Positions 16,909 to 26,340 are shown, numbered from the stretch's first letter. The stretch: DNA of 64,000 nucleotides from Gordonia terrae (GCF_001698225.1 NZ_CP016594.1:5270001-5334000), one strand, 5' to 3'. Program-made: numbers and translations. Notes: generated from the letters alone by a model not told the origin.

Positions 16909-16956
16909 TAAAACGGGAAACAGTCGTTTCCAGATTTCGAGCAGGAGGGGTGTTCG

Positions 16957-17910
16957 ATGGCAACGGAGCCTATCACCAGTGGAAGTTCGGCCCTGTCACC
17001 ACAGGCGTCGACGGACGTGACGGCCGAGGTGCAGGAGTTCCTCACCGCCGAGCGGCCGGACACCGAGTTCCTCCCCTCCACCGCCCGGATGAGCCGGGCC
17101 GAGCTCGACGCCCTGCCCACCAGCGACCTCGATCCGCTCGGCATCGGCGTGATCGCGGGCGCGGCGAACGTGATCATGCAGCTCAGCCTCCCCGCGGTCG
17201 GTTATGGCGTGTACGAGAGCCGCGTCGACTCGGGCAACCTGTTCAAGCATCCGATGAAGCGCGGTCGCACGACGCTGAGCTACCTCGCCGTCGCCGGACT
17301 CGGTAGCGCCAAGGACCGAAAGGCCTACCGCAAGGCCATCGGCAAGGCCCATGCGCAGGTTCGTTCGACCCCCGACAGCCCGGTGAAGTACAACGCCTTC
17401 GATCCGAAGCTGCAGCTCTGGGTCGCCGCCTGTCTCTACCGCGGCACCGAGGACGTCCACCGGATCTTCGGCGGGGTCACCGAGGTGACCGACGAGCGAT
17501 ACCAGGCCGGCGCGGTTCTCGGCACGACCCTCCAGGTCCCCCGCGAGATGTGGCCCGCCACGCGCGCGGACTTCGAGACCTACTGGAACGACACGGTCGA
17601 GACCCTCGAGATCGACGACACCATCCGCGAATACCTGATGTCGATCGCCCGCGGAGAATTCCTCGGCCCGGTCGTCTCCCGGTTGCTCGGCTGGCACCTC
17701 GAGATCATGGCCATCGGCTTCCTGCCGGAGAACTTCCGCCGCAAGATGCGCGTGCAGCTCTCGCCGTGGCAGGAGCTGTACTTCGACAAGCACAACGCGG
17801 TCCTGCGAGCCATCATCACGCGGGCCCCGAAGTGGGTCCGTGCGTTCCCGTTCAACGTGCTGCTCGCCGACGTCCGGTGGCGCATGCGCACCGGCCGCCC
17901 GCTGGTCTGA
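16957..17910 (+). CDS. MpaB-family oxygenase (DUF2236)
   Basis: 317 residues. The pattern matches the oxygenase MpaB family: an N-terminal DPLGIGVIAGAANVIMQLS segment, KRGRTTLSYLAVAG, a RAHAQV-type helix (IGKAHAQVRSTP), ECHRIFGG-type (TEDVHRIFGG) and conserved RMRTGRP near the end. Relatives include fungal mycophenolic-acid MpaB and the distantly related latex-clearing protein, thought to be haem-dependent. Divergent from the TetR gene that probably controls it. Confidence 0.85.
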   Translation: MATEPITSGSSALSPQASTDVTAEVQEFLTAERPDTEFLPSTARMSRAELDALPTSDLDPLGIGVIAGAANVIMQLSLPAVGYGVYESRVDSGNLFKHPMKRGRTTLSYLAVAGLGSAKDRKAYRKAIGKAHAQVRSTPDSPVKYNAFDPKLQLWVAACLYRGTEDVHRIFGGVTEVTDERYQAGAVLGTTLQVPREMWPATRADFETYWNDTVETLEIDDTIREYLMSIARGEFLGPVVSRLLGWHLEIMAIGFLPENFRRKMRVQLSPWQELYFDKHNAVLRAIITRAPKWVRAFPFNVLLADVRWRMRTGRPLV

Positions 17911-17918
17911 CCCTTCGA

Positions 17919-17941
17919 GGCTCGCTTCGCTCGCACCTCAG
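17919..17941 (+). repeat. Left copy of 23-bp direct repeat flanking the IS element
   Basis: Begins GGCTCGCTTCGCTCG and ends ACCTCAG. It matches the copy at 19474-19496 in 22 of 23 positions, just after the MpaB-family stop. Confidence 0.7.
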
Positions 17942-18192
17942 TATCTGCGGCCTGGCGCCCGTCGTGGGGGTCGAAGAGTTGTGCTGGTCACCACGGTGTC
18001 GGGGGTCGATAGTGGAGGGGTGGGATGCGGTGACCTTGAATTCCTCCCTTGTGCCGAAGAGCCAGTACCTCAGTGTGAGGCGCGGGGCCTGCCACGGGAA
18101 TCGTGGATTGTTGCTACGAGCACGCGGATTAGACTCCTGCATTTGTTCGCCCCGTCCGCAGCCCACTTCCGAGGACTCGAAAGGAGACCGAG
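17942..18192 (+). ncRNA. Candidate bridge-RNA region of the IS110 element
   Basis: A ~250-nt noncoding stretch before the transposase. In IS110-group elements (e.g. IS621) the 5' noncoding end encodes a bridge RNA whose two loops pair with target and donor DNA. Short inverted segments are visible (e.g. GGTCACCACGGTGTC and GGTGACC), but I cannot fold it. Assignment rests on the family, not on a recognised RNA model. Confidence 0.35.
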
Positions 18193-19431
18193 ATGGAAGT
18201 GCTGCATTCCCGATGCGCCGGGATGGATGTCTCCAAATCGGATGTGAAAGTCTGTGTCCGCCTGGCTAGTCCGGGACGAAAGACCGTGCAGGACACAACG
18301 ACCTGGTCGTCGATGTGCGGCGAGATTCTGCGGCTGCGGGACTATCTGATCGCCGAGCAGGTGACGTGTGTGGTCATGGAAGCCACCGGCGACTATTGGA
18401 AACCGTTCTACTACCTCCTCGAAGATGCCCCGTTCGAGGTGATGTTGGTCAACGCCCACGACGCCAAGAACCTCCCGGGCCGCAAAACTGATGTGTCGGA
18501 TGCGGCGTGGCTGGCGCAGTTGGCCGCGCACGGGTTATTGCGTGCCTCGTTCGTGCCACCCGAACCGATCCGACGGTTGCGTGATCTGACCCGGACCCGC
18601 ACCGCGATCACCCGCGAACGCAGCCGCGAAATCCAGCGTCTGGAGAAAGTCCTCGAAGACGCCGGGATCAAACTGTCGGTGGTCGCCTCCGACATCAACG
18701 GGGTCTCGGCACGTCGGATGCTGCGCGCTCTGGTCCGAGGCGAACGCGATCCCGCCGAGTTGGCGGAGATGTCGGTGGCCTTGCTACGACGCAAGATCCC
18801 GCTGTTGACCCAGGCGTTGCAGGGCCGCTTCACCGACCATCACGCGTTCTTGGTCGAGTTGCATTTGGACTTCATCGACGAACACACCACCCGAATCGAG
18901 GCGTTGACCGAACGCATCGAGACGGTGATGGCGCCCTTTCAGGCCAAGCGCGACCTGATCTGCACCATCCCGGGCATCTCCACCACCACCGCCGATGTGA
19001 TCATCGCCGAGACCGGCGCGGACATGTCCCAGTTCCCCACACCAGGACATCTGGCCTCCTGGGCAGGGGTGTGCCCAGGCCAGCACCAGTCCGCGGGACG
19101 GGTCAAAAACGTGAAAACCCGTCCGGGGAACCGTTACCTCAAAGGTGCTCTCGGGGCTGCAGCGTTGTCGATCGCCAGTCACAAAGGCACTTTCCTCAAC
19201 ACCAAATACCGGCGTCTGGTGCGCTCGCGCGGCAAACCCAAAGCGATCGTCGCGCTCGAACACAGCCTGCTCACCGTGGTCTGGATCATGCTCACCGACA
19301 ACGTCGTCTACGACGAACCCGGCGCCGACTACCACCAGCAACGCCACCCCGAACGCACCAAAAACCGCGCCCTCAACGAGCTCCACCAACTCGGATACGA
19401 CGTCACCATCACACCCCGCGGAGCGGCCTGA
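18193..19431 (+). CDS. IS110-family transposase (DEDD plus catalytic serine)
   Basis: 412 residues, intact. The RuvC-like DEDD tetrad is complete: D12 (GMDVSK), E63 (VMEATGDYW), D100 and D103 (RKTDVSDA). The C-terminal Tnp_20 domain has the PGISTTTADVIIAETG helix-hairpin-helix region and a candidate catalytic serine at 300 (HQSAG). ATG is preceded by AAAGGAGACC, a very strong ribosome-binding site. Nothing suggests decay, so the element is likely mobile. Confidence 0.95.
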   Translation: MEVLHSRCAGMDVSKSDVKVCVRLASPGRKTVQDTTTWSSMCGEILRLRDYLIAEQVTCVVMEATGDYWKPFYYLLEDAPFEVMLVNAHDAKNLPGRKTDVSDAAWLAQLAAHGLLRASFVPPEPIRRLRDLTRTRTAITRERSREIQRLEKVLEDAGIKLSVVASDINGVSARRMLRALVRGERDPAELAEMSVALLRRKIPLLTQALQGRFTDHHAFLVELHLDFIDEHTTRIEALTERIETVMAPFQAKRDLICTIPGISTTTADVIIAETGADMSQFPTPGHLASWAGVCPGQHQSAGRVKNVKTRPGNRYLKGALGAAALSIASHKGTFLNTKYRRLVRSRGKPKAIVALEHSLLTVVWIMLTDNVVYDEPGADYHQQRHPERTKNRALNELHQLGYDVTITPRGAA

Positions 19432-19473
19432 GCAGCCACCTCACCTAACTCTTCGGATTAGGGAGCAGGAGGT

Positions 19474-19496
19474 GGCTCGCTTCGCTCACACCTCAG
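19474..19496 (+). repeat. Right copy of 23-bp direct repeat flanking the IS element
   Basis: Differs from the left copy at one position (A for G in the middle). With its flanks (GAGGTG before, CACCTC inside) it can also form a hairpin just after the stop of the flavoprotein gene on the - strand, so it may double as that gene's terminator. Confidence 0.65.
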
Positions 19497-19502
19497 GGAG
19501 CA

Positions 19503-20789
19503 TTACGAGGTCAGCCGTCGTAGTGCCTCGCGGTCGAGGTCGGCGACGTCGGTGTGGCCGGACAACCCGAGGGTGAGGTCCAGTTCGGCGATGATGTCGG
19601 CGACCGCGTCCCGGGCACCGTCGGCGCCGGCAAGCGCGAGTCCGTACATGTGCGGTCGGCCGATGCAGGCGGCGTCGGCGCCGAGGGCGAGCGACTTGAA
19701 CACATCGGAACCGGTGTAGATCCCGGAGTCGATGAGGACCTTGATCCGGCTGTCGACCACCGGCGCGATCGTGTCGAGGGCGTCGATCGTGCTGATCGCG
19801 CCGTCGACCTGCCGGCCGCCGTGGTTCGAGACGATGATGCCGTCCACCCCGGCGTCGACCGCGCGACGCGCGTCGTCGGGATGCAGCACACCTTTCAGCA
19901 CGATCGGCAGCGCGGTGCGGTCGCGCAGGCCGGCGAGGTCGTCCCAGTTCAGCGACGGTCGCGAGTAGATGTCGAGGAACGTCTGCACCGCGGCCCGCGG
20001 CTGCGGCGAGCGCAGGTTCTGCAGGAACCGGCCCGGTGCGTTGCGGGTGATCGAGACGAGGGTCGCGATCGCGCCCAGGGAGATCTCCGGACGTTCGTCG
20101 GTCGCGGCGCGTAACCGGTCGGCGACGATGTCGACGAACCTGCGGTCGGCGGTGTACTGGGCGATGCCCTCACCACGCGCGAACGGAAGCGAGCCCAGGT
20201 TCAGGTCCTGCGGTCGCCATCCCAGCATCGTCGTGTCCAGGGTGACGACGACTGCCTCGGCGCGGATCGCCGCGGCACGTTCCAGCAGACTGTCGACGAG
20301 GTCGTCGTCGGTGGACCAGTACAGCTGGAACCAGCGTGGCGCGCCGCTGCTCACCTCGTCCATCGCCGCGGCGACGTCCTCCATCGAGACGCTCGCCTGG
20401 TTCGAAAAGATATACGGGACACCCAGTTCCGCGGCGGCCCGTCCGATGAGGGCGTCGGCCGCGGGCGCGGCCAGCGAACCGGCGCCGACCGGCGCGAACA
20501 ACACCGGCGCAGGTAGCCGCCGGCCGAACAGGTCGATGCTCAGATTCCGCTGCGAGACGTCCCGCAGGATGCGCGGCACGATCGCCCATCGGTCCAGCGC
20601 GGCGCGGTTGGCCGCCATGGTGCGACCCTCGCCGGCGCCACCGGCGATGTAGGCCCAGGCGCGAGCCGACATCGTGCGCTTGGCGCGTCGTTCGAGTTCG
20701 GCGAAATCCGTTGGCACACGCGGCTTTCGCCGATGCACACCGGCCGTGTAGATGTCGTTCTGCCGTGCACGCCCGTATCCCGCGGTCAT
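19503..20789 (-). CDS. FMN-dependent alpha-hydroxy-acid oxidase (lactate 2-monooxygenase-like)
   Basis: 428 residues. Complete FMN TIM-barrel pattern: PVLFAPVGAGS, YIFSNQASVSMEDVAA, FQLYWSTDDD, VVTLDTTMLGWRPQDLN, LKGVLHPDDARRAVDAGVDG and catalytic SNHGGRQVDG, then IDSGIYTGSDV. The insertion between ~200 and 280 and the overall length fit the lactate 2-monooxygenase subgroup rather than short lactate dehydrogenases. Monocistronic, with the IS110 element just downstream. Confidence 0.88.
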   Translation of the reverse strand: MTAGYGRARQNDIYTAGVHRRKPRVPTDFAELERRAKRTMSARAWAYIAGGAGEGRTMAANRAALDRWAIVPRILRDVSQRNLSIDLFGRRLPAPVLFAPVGAGSLAAPAADALIGRAAAELGVPYIFSNQASVSMEDVAAAMDEVSSGAPRWFQLYWSTDDDLVDSLLERAAAIRAEAVVVTLDTTMLGWRPQDLNLGSLPFARGEGIAQYTADRRFVDIVADRLRAATDERPEISLGAIATLVSITRNAPGRFLQNLRSPQPRAAVQTFLDIYSRPSLNWDDLAGLRDRTALPIVLKGVLHPDDARRAVDAGVDGIIVSNHGGRQVDGAISTIDALDTIAPVVDSRIKVLIDSGIYTGSDVFKSLALGADAACIGRPHMYGLALAGADGARDAVADIIAELDLTLGLSGHTDVADLDREALRRLTS

Positions 20790-20847
20790 GGGTGGTGATG
20801 GTAACGCCGAGGTCGGGTGTCCGGCCGATATTGCCGGGGCGCGCCGC

Positions 20848-21141
20848 TCAGCGGGTGGCGACGGCGGTGGCGCCCGCCGCGGCGACGGTCACGGCCGCCA
20901 CCGACGGCCACGCGCCGATCTTCTTCGCCAGGGGGTGCGATCCGCCGAACGCTGCCAGGTAACCGGCCAGCAGACCGCCCGCGACCGCGGGCCCCTTGTG
21001 CAGCGCCCACCGGCGGGTGCACCAGGCACCGGCCGTGCCGAGAACCACGCCACCGAGTTCGCGCCGGCCGCTGTATCGGGCGACCGCGAAACCACCGACA
21101 AGACCGACCGCCACCACGGGCACCGTTGCATCCACAGCCAT
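20848..21141 (-). CDS. Small membrane protein of unknown function
   Basis: 97 residues with two to three hydrophobic segments (VPVVAVGLVGGFAVARY, VAGGLLAGYLAAFGG, WPSVAAVTVAAAGATAVA). Not recognised. It ends 58 nt before the flavoprotein start on the same strand, so the two could share a transcript. Confidence 0.6.
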   Translation of the reverse strand: MAVDATVPVVAVGLVGGFAVARYSGRRELGGVVLGTAGAWCTRRWALHKGPAVAGGLLAGYLAAFGGSHPLAKKIGAWPSVAAVTVAAAGATAVATR

Positions 21142-21370
21142 GCGTCTCAGGCTACCGCGGCGAGCGGCGCCATCCCAACTGGATCATCTCTGCCGCATCG
21201 CATTACGCGTCATGGTCGGCTGAACGAGAGATCGGCAGTCGCCGCTTTCCGTCGTGACTAGCTACACCCCCTCGGGGATCACCGTCGCTCACATCAACTT
21301 GCCAGCCGGTTTCCAGGTTGACGGTGGCAGAGGCGTCGACTCTGGGACAGGAACGATCTGAGGAGGATCC

Positions 21371-23389
21371 ATGACCGCAGTACTGGACACACCGTCGGCG
21401 CCATCGCCGTCCGATCGCGCCGCCCCGGCGCACCGACGACGCGTCGTCGCTCGGCCACGGTGGGGACGGCTCGGCCTCGTCGGACTCCTGGCCGCCACCG
21501 CCGTGCTCTACCTGTGGAACCTGTCCGCGAGCGGGTATGCCAACACCTTCTACGCCGCTGCGGCGCAAGCCGGATCACAGGGTTGGACGGCATGGTTCTT
21601 CGGTGCACTCGACGCATCGAACTTCATCACCGTCGACAAGCCGCCGGCCTCACTGTGGGTGACCGGACTCAGCGTCCGCATCTTCGGGATGAACTCATGG
21701 GCCGTTCTCGCGCCCCAGGCGCTGATGGGCGTGGCCGCGGTCGGGCTCCTGTACGCGACGATGCGTCGGACGATCCGCGACCCCCGATCGGGTACCGCGG
21801 CCGGCCTGATCGCCGGCGCCGTGCTGGCGTTCACCCCCGCGGCCGCGCTGATGTTCCGTTTCAACAACCCGGACGCATTGCTGGTGTTGCTGATGGTCGC
21901 CGCGGCCTACGCGCTGACCCGGGCTGTCGCCGCCAACTCGGGTCGGTGGCTCGCCGTGGTCGGGATCGCCCTGGGATTCGCCTTCCTCACCAAGATGCTG
22001 CAGGGCCTGCTGATCCTGCCGTTCTTCGGGCTCGCCTACCTGCTGTTCGCGAAGACCGGATGGCTCAAGCGAATCGCGCACCTCGTCGGTGCGACCGCCG
22101 CATTGATCGTCTCTGCGTTGTGGTTCCCGGTGGTCACCATGATCGTGCCTGAATCGGCACGGCCCTACATCGGTGGTTCGACGGACAACACGTTCATGGA
22201 CCTCGTCTTCGGCTACAACGGCGTGGGCCGCATCAGCGGTGACTCCGGGGGCGGCGGAGGCGGCGGCGGTCAAGCCGGCGGGTCCTTCGGTGGGTCCACC
22301 GGGCTGGACCGACTCTTCGGTTCCGAGATGGGCAACGAGATCTCCTGGTTGCTTCCGACCGCACTCGTCGCGCTGTTCTTCGCCGGCTACCTGGTGGTGT
22401 GCAGCTTCCCGGTCTTCCGCGTCGAACAGCCCGTGACACGCACCGAATCCGCGGCCGTGCTCTCGTGGGGCGGCTGGCTGCTGGTCACCGGGATGATCTT
22501 CTCCTTCATGAGCGGGACGATCCACCCCTACTACACGGTGGCACTGGCGCCGGCAATCGGCGCGGTCATCGGACTCGGCGGCGTGCTCGCGTGGCGTCGA
22601 CGCACTCGCTGGTCGGCCAGGATCGCCCTGGCGGCGATGGTCGGTGGGGCGGCGGCGTGGTCGATCGTGCTGTTGAACCGCAACGACTTCGGCCCGACCT
22701 GGTGTCGATGGCTGATCGGCGTGGTCGCCTCGATCTCGGTGCTGACCCTCCTCATCGGTGCAGCACGCGGTTGGCGACGTGCGGTCGCCGTGGCACTCAT
22801 CGCGGGTTCGCTCGCCGGATTCGGTGGAACGGCAGCGTTCTCGATCGCAACCGCGGCGACCCCTCACAGCGGCTCGATCCCGACCGCGGTGTCGACCTCG
22901 ATGGACGGCGGCGGCATGGGTGGCCCCGGCGGTGGCATGGGCAGTGCCCCCGGGGGTCGCGCAGACGGCGGACAGCCTGGCGCCCAGCAGGCCGGCGCCC
23001 GTCCGGACCAGCAGGGAAACCCGCCCACCGCCACGCAAGGCGGCGGCGGGATGACAGGCGGCCCGGGTGGCGACACCGCGTCGAACGCCGAACTCGTTGC
23101 CGCGCTGAAAGCAACCACCACAACATGGGCGGCCGCGACCAACGGGTCGCAATCCGCCGCCGGAATCGAGATCGCCACTGGCACCTCGATCATGGCGATC
23201 GGTGGATGGAGCGGGGATCCGGCCCCCACGCTCGAGCAGTTCATCGCCTACGTCGAGGACGGCGAGATCGGCTACTACCTCGGTGACAGCGGCGGTGGTC
23301 CGGGCGGAAACTCGGAGATCTCCGAGTGGGTCGCCGCCAACTACACGGCCACGACCATCGGAGGGACGACGGTCTACCGGCTCTCCTGA
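21371..23389 (+). CDS. GT39-family membrane glycosyltransferase with Gly-rich insertions
   Basis: 672 residues, start with GAGGAGG just before. Multiple membrane segments and an early extracytoplasmic loop with the GT-C pattern (FFGALDASNFITVDKPPASLWVTGLS, where the acidic residue is catalytic in PMT/ArnT relatives). Two low-complexity Gly stretches are seen, ~296-311 (eight glycines in a row) and ~515-575 (GGGMGG, GGMGSAPGG). The C-terminal ~100 residues form a soluble domain (TTWAAATNGSQSAAGIEIATG). It would move a sugar from a polyprenyl-phosphate donor to an outside acceptor. YkcB-like proteins share this design. Confidence 0.83.
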   Translation: MTAVLDTPSAPSPSDRAAPAHRRRVVARPRWGRLGLVGLLAATAVLYLWNLSASGYANTFYAAAAQAGSQGWTAWFFGALDASNFITVDKPPASLWVTGLSVRIFGMNSWAVLAPQALMGVAAVGLLYATMRRTIRDPRSGTAAGLIAGAVLAFTPAAALMFRFNNPDALLVLLMVAAAYALTRAVAANSGRWLAVVGIALGFAFLTKMLQGLLILPFFGLAYLLFAKTGWLKRIAHLVGATAALIVSALWFPVVTMIVPESARPYIGGSTDNTFMDLVFGYNGVGRISGDSGGGGGGGGQAGGSFGGSTGLDRLFGSEMGNEISWLLPTALVALFFAGYLVVCSFPVFRVEQPVTRTESAAVLSWGGWLLVTGMIFSFMSGTIHPYYTVALAPAIGAVIGLGGVLAWRRRTRWSARIALAAMVGGAAAWSIVLLNRNDFGPTWCRWLIGVVASISVLTLLIGAARGWRRAVAVALIAGSLAGFGGTAAFSIATAATPHSGSIPTAVSTSMDGGGMGGPGGGMGSAPGGRADGGQPGAQQAGARPDQQGNPPTATQGGGGMTGGPGGDTASNAELVAALKATTTTWAAATNGSQSAAGIEIATGTSIMAIGGWSGDPAPTLEQFIAYVEDGEIGYYLGDSGGGPGGNSEISEWVAANYTATTIGGTTVYRLS

Positions 23390-23401
23390 CGTCTCGACAC
23401 A

Positions 23402-23438
23402 GTCCTGCCCGTTCCGGAGCATCCGGAACGGGCAGGAC
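23402..23438. terminator. Strong hairpin after the GT39 gene
   Basis: GTCCTGCCCGTTCCGGA (23402-23418), loop GCA, and its exact complement (23422-23438): a 17-bp perfect stem 12 nt after the stop. No T-run follows. Confidence 0.75.
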
Positions 23439-23609
23439 CCATGATCGACCGATCGACGGTGGCTCGAGCCTTTCCCGTGCGGCGGACCCACCGCGCGGAC
23501 CCGCGGCGCGGCCGACGCCCACACGTCGCCGCCACCCATCCATCCACTGTTGCCGCTCCGAAGACGGGGTAACCGAGCCTCACCCCCCGGACTCTCGAAG
23601 GGCCCCGTC

Positions 23610-24752
23610 ATGACACCGACCGCCGAGATGACCGACTCGTCGGCGCCGCCTGCACAGTCGATCTCCCCGGCCTGCGACCTGCACTCCATCGACTCCTCGA
23701 CGACCGATCTCGAACTCGTCGAAGAAGTGCTGGCCGCTCACTTCCGTCGCCACGCCTCGACACTGCAGGAGGTGGGTGCGGAACTGACGCCCGCCATCGA
23801 CGTCGTGTCGGCGAGGATCAGCGGCGGCAAACGACTGCGTGCGTCGTTCTGCCTGTGGGGAGCGCGCGGCGCAGCCGACGGCCGGACCGTTCCCGGCATC
23901 GTCGAGATGGCGGCGGCGATCGAGCTGTTCCATCTCGCCGCGCTGGTGCACGACGACGTGATGGACGACAGCGACGTCCGCCGTGGCCTGCCCACGGTGC
24001 ACCGCCACTTCGCTGATGACCACCTGCGTGCGCAGCGACGCGGAGACGCCGAGCGCCACGGCACCGCCGTCGCGATTCTCGTCGGTGACATGTGCCTGTC
24101 CTGGTCCGATGACCTCGCCGCCGCGGCCGCCGACGACGCGGCCGCCGACATTCGACGAGCCGTACGGGACACCTGGTCGCAGATGCGCGACGAGGCGTAC
24201 GCGGGTCAGTTCCTGGACATGCTGAGTCAGACCGAGGACACCACGGACGCCGACCGCACGGCGCGCATCCTGCGCTACAAGAGCGCGCGGTACACGATCG
24301 GTCAGCCGTTACGACTCGGCGGCACGCTCGCCGGCGCCTCGCCGGTGCTCCTCGAGGCCTACGATCGAATCGGCCTCACCGCCGGCGAGGCCTTTCAACT
24401 CCGCGATGACATCCTGGGCGTCTTCGGCGACGAGAAGGTCACCGGCAAGCCCGCCATCGACGACCTGCGGGAGGGCAAGCGCACGATGCTCATCGCGGTG
24501 GCAGAGGAGTCGGCGGGGCGGATGGAGCGCCGTGTGATGGCCGATTGTCTCGGCAACCCCGATCTCGACGCGGAGGGCGCAGCGCGGATGCGCGAGGTCC
24601 TGACCTCCACCGGCGCCGTCGAGCGCGTCGAGCAGCGCATCGTCGACCTGGCCGAGGAGGCCCTCGGCGTCGTCGCCGATGCCCCGATGGATTCACCGAG
24701 CCGGAGTGCGCTGACGTCGCTGATCGAACGCTGCGTGTGGCGGCGCGCATGA
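23610..24752 (+). CDS. crtE: Geranylgeranyl diphosphate synthase
   Basis: 380 residues from ATG 23610. First aspartate-rich motif DDVMD at 115-119, second DDILGVFGD; RISGGKRLRASF binds the diphosphate. Makes the C20 precursor for phytoene. First gene of the + carotenoid operon, overlapping the next gene by ATGA. The ~220 nt before it hold the hairpin at 23402-23438 and, presumably, the operon promoter. Confidence 0.9.
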   Translation: MTPTAEMTDSSAPPAQSISPACDLHSIDSSTTDLELVEEVLAAHFRRHASTLQEVGAELTPAIDVVSARISGGKRLRASFCLWGARGAADGRTVPGIVEMAAAIELFHLAALVHDDVMDDSDVRRGLPTVHRHFADDHLRAQRRGDAERHGTAVAILVGDMCLSWSDDLAAAAADDAAADIRRAVRDTWSQMRDEAYAGQFLDMLSQTEDTTDADRTARILRYKSARYTIGQPLRLGGTLAGASPVLLEAYDRIGLTAGEAFQLRDDILGVFGDEKVTGKPAIDDLREGKRTMLIAVAEESAGRMERRVMADCLGNPDLDAEGAARMREVLTSTGAVERVEQRIVDLAEEALGVVADAPMDSPSRSALTSLIERCVWRRA

Positions 24753-25462
24753 CAGCACCTGCCGGACCGACGGTCGAACTCCGCGTATGGGGTGTCGATC
24801 GGGTCCTGCCCGCGCTCGGACGGATGTCGTCCGGCCGTCGGACCCTTCGTCGCACACCGGGCCTGCGGTTCGCCAAACTCCTCGGGACCGGCACTGCGCG
24901 CACGTTCACGATGGAGAGCGCCGACCTGAAGCACTGGGCCGCCCTCACGGTGTGGCACGACGACGAGTCGGCGTCGGCAGCACGGGATTCGGTGGTCTTT
25001 CGACGCTGGCAGGACTCAAGCACCGAGGAGTTGCGAGTCACGATGCGGCCGATCCGATCCAAGGGGCGATGGTCGCGCGTCGAACCGTTCGGGACAGTGA
25101 AGCCGGCCGAGCAGCGCGGCTCCGACACCGCATGGGCTGGACCGGTCGCGGCGCTGACCCGAGCTCGACTCCGGCCCACGACCATGGCGTCGTTCTGGCG
25201 CGCCGTTCCGCCGGTGGCGACCGAACTCGCCGGGGCACAGGGAAACCGGCTGGCGCTCGGCGTCGGCGAACTCCCGATCGGGGTCCAGGGCACGTTCTCG
25301 ATCTGGGACTCGGCACAACATCTGACCGACTTCGCCTACCGCTCCCCCGCACACCTGTCGGCGGTCCGGCGCACCGCACCGTCACGCTGGTACGCCGAAG
25401 AGTTGTTCGCCCGGCTCGCCGTCACCGATGTCGTCGGCACGTACGAGGGGAGGTCGGCGTGA
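24749..25462 (+). CDS. Spheroidene monooxygenase (CrtA)-like carotenoid oxygenase
   Basis: 237 residues from ATG 24749 (overlaps crtE stop). Follows the CrtA pattern closely: RRTPGLRFAKLLGTGTARTF, SKGRWSRVEPFG, PVAALTRARLRPTTMASFWR, GVGELPIGVQGTFSIWD and WYAEELFARL. In purple bacteria CrtA puts a keto group at C2 of acyclic carotenoids. Presence inside a crt operon supports a carotenoid substrate. The frame open from 24545 is a shadow of crtE. Confidence 0.82.
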   Translation: MTAPAGPTVELRVWGVDRVLPALGRMSSGRRTLRRTPGLRFAKLLGTGTARTFTMESADLKHWAALTVWHDDESASAARDSVVFRRWQDSSTEELRVTMRPIRSKGRWSRVEPFGTVKPAEQRGSDTAWAGPVAALTRARLRPTTMASFWRAVPPVATELAGAQGNRLALGVGELPIGVQGTFSIWDSAQHLTDFAYRSPAHLSAVRRTAPSRWYAEELFARLAVTDVVGTYEGRSA

Positions 25463-26340
25463 GTCTCCTCGACGGCACCGCTTCTCACCATTCCGAACCG
25501 TCGTCGCGCCCGGCGCGAGGCGCAGGCACCGTGTCCTGGAACCGAGGGCTGGTGACCCTGGCGTGGATGTTGCTCGCCGCCACGATCGGTGTCCAGATCG
25601 CGTTCCCGCTGACCGGTGGCGGCAACCTGCCGCTGACCGTCGCGAGTGTGCTCCTGCTGGCCTCGGCATCACTCGTCCACGTCGCCGCGACCCGCGGTGT
25701 CGCAGCCGCGCTCGCCCTCGTAGTCGTGGCCGGCGGTGGCGGCCTCATCGCCGAATCCGTCGGCGTGAGTACCGGATTCCCCTTCGGGACCTACGAGTAC
25801 ACCGATGGTCTGGGACTCAAGGTCCTCGGCGTCCCGGTGCTCGTCCCGCTGGCCTGGATCATGATGTCCTGGCCCGCGCTGGTCGTGACCCGACGCCTGA
25901 TCCGGGCGGCGGGCGTGGCCGGGCGCTGGGTGCGGCCCACGACCGCCGTGGTGGGAGCGTACGCCCTCACGGCGTGGGACGTGTTCCTCGACCCGCAGAT
26001 GGTCGATCAGGGCAACTGGGCGTGGCGGTACCCGACACCGGCCCTGCCCGGGGTCGCCGAGATCCCGCTGACGAATTTCGCCGGGTGGCTGCTGGTCTCG
26101 TTCCTCATCGTCGCGACGCTGGATCTGCTGATCCGCCGTGACGAGAACCCCGACACCGATCGCGCCGGAATGGACGCCGTGCCCGTGACGGCGTACCTGT
26201 GGACGTACTTCTCCTCGGTGATGGCTCACGCGGTCTTCTTCGGCCGCCCGTCGGTCGCTCTCACCGGCGGACTCCTGATGGGTGTCATTGCGATCCCGCT
26301 TCTGGTAGTCGAGATCCGGAGTCGCCGTGCGGTTTCCTGA
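25459..26340 (+). CDS. cruF: Carotenoid 1',2'-hydratase, CruF family
   Basis: 293 residues from GTG 25459 (GTGA overlap, GGGGAGG upstream). Integral membrane protein with the CruF/COG2324 signature around TGFPFGTYEYTDGLGLKVLG and the WDVFLDPQMVDQGNWAW motif. CruF adds water across the terminal psi-end double bond, giving a 1'-hydroxy carotenoid ready for glycosylation. The following GT2 gene overlaps by 14 nt. Confidence 0.85.
   Translation: MSLLDGTASHHSEPSSRPARGAGTVSWNRGLVTLAWMLLAATIGVQIAFPLTGGGNLPLTVASVLLLASASLVHVAATRGVAAALALVVVAGGGGLIAESVGVSTGFPFGTYEYTDGLGLKVLGVPVLVPLAWIMMSWPALVVTRRLIRAAGVAGRWVRPTTAVVGAYALTAWDVFLDPQMVDQGNWAWRYPTPALPGVAEIPLTNFAGWLLVSFLIVATLDLLIRRDENPDTDRAGMDAVPVTAYLWTYFSSVMAHAVFFGRPSVALTGGLLMGVIAIPLLVVEIRSRRAVS

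Larger units (their letters stand above)
17942..19473 (+). mobile_element. IS110-family insertion sequence (boundaries approximate)
   Basis: About 1.53 kb between the two 23-bp direct repeats, containing one transposase gene and a ~250-bp 5' noncoding region. IS110 elements lack terminal inverted repeats, so the ends are set only by the repeats. The IS separates the oxygenase gene from the flavoprotein gene and breaks neither. Confidence 0.65.

Noticed and set aside
17919..19496. 23-bp repeats as a target-site duplication
   Set aside because: Too long for IS110, which does not make such duplications, and not identical. Treated as pre-existing repeats instead.
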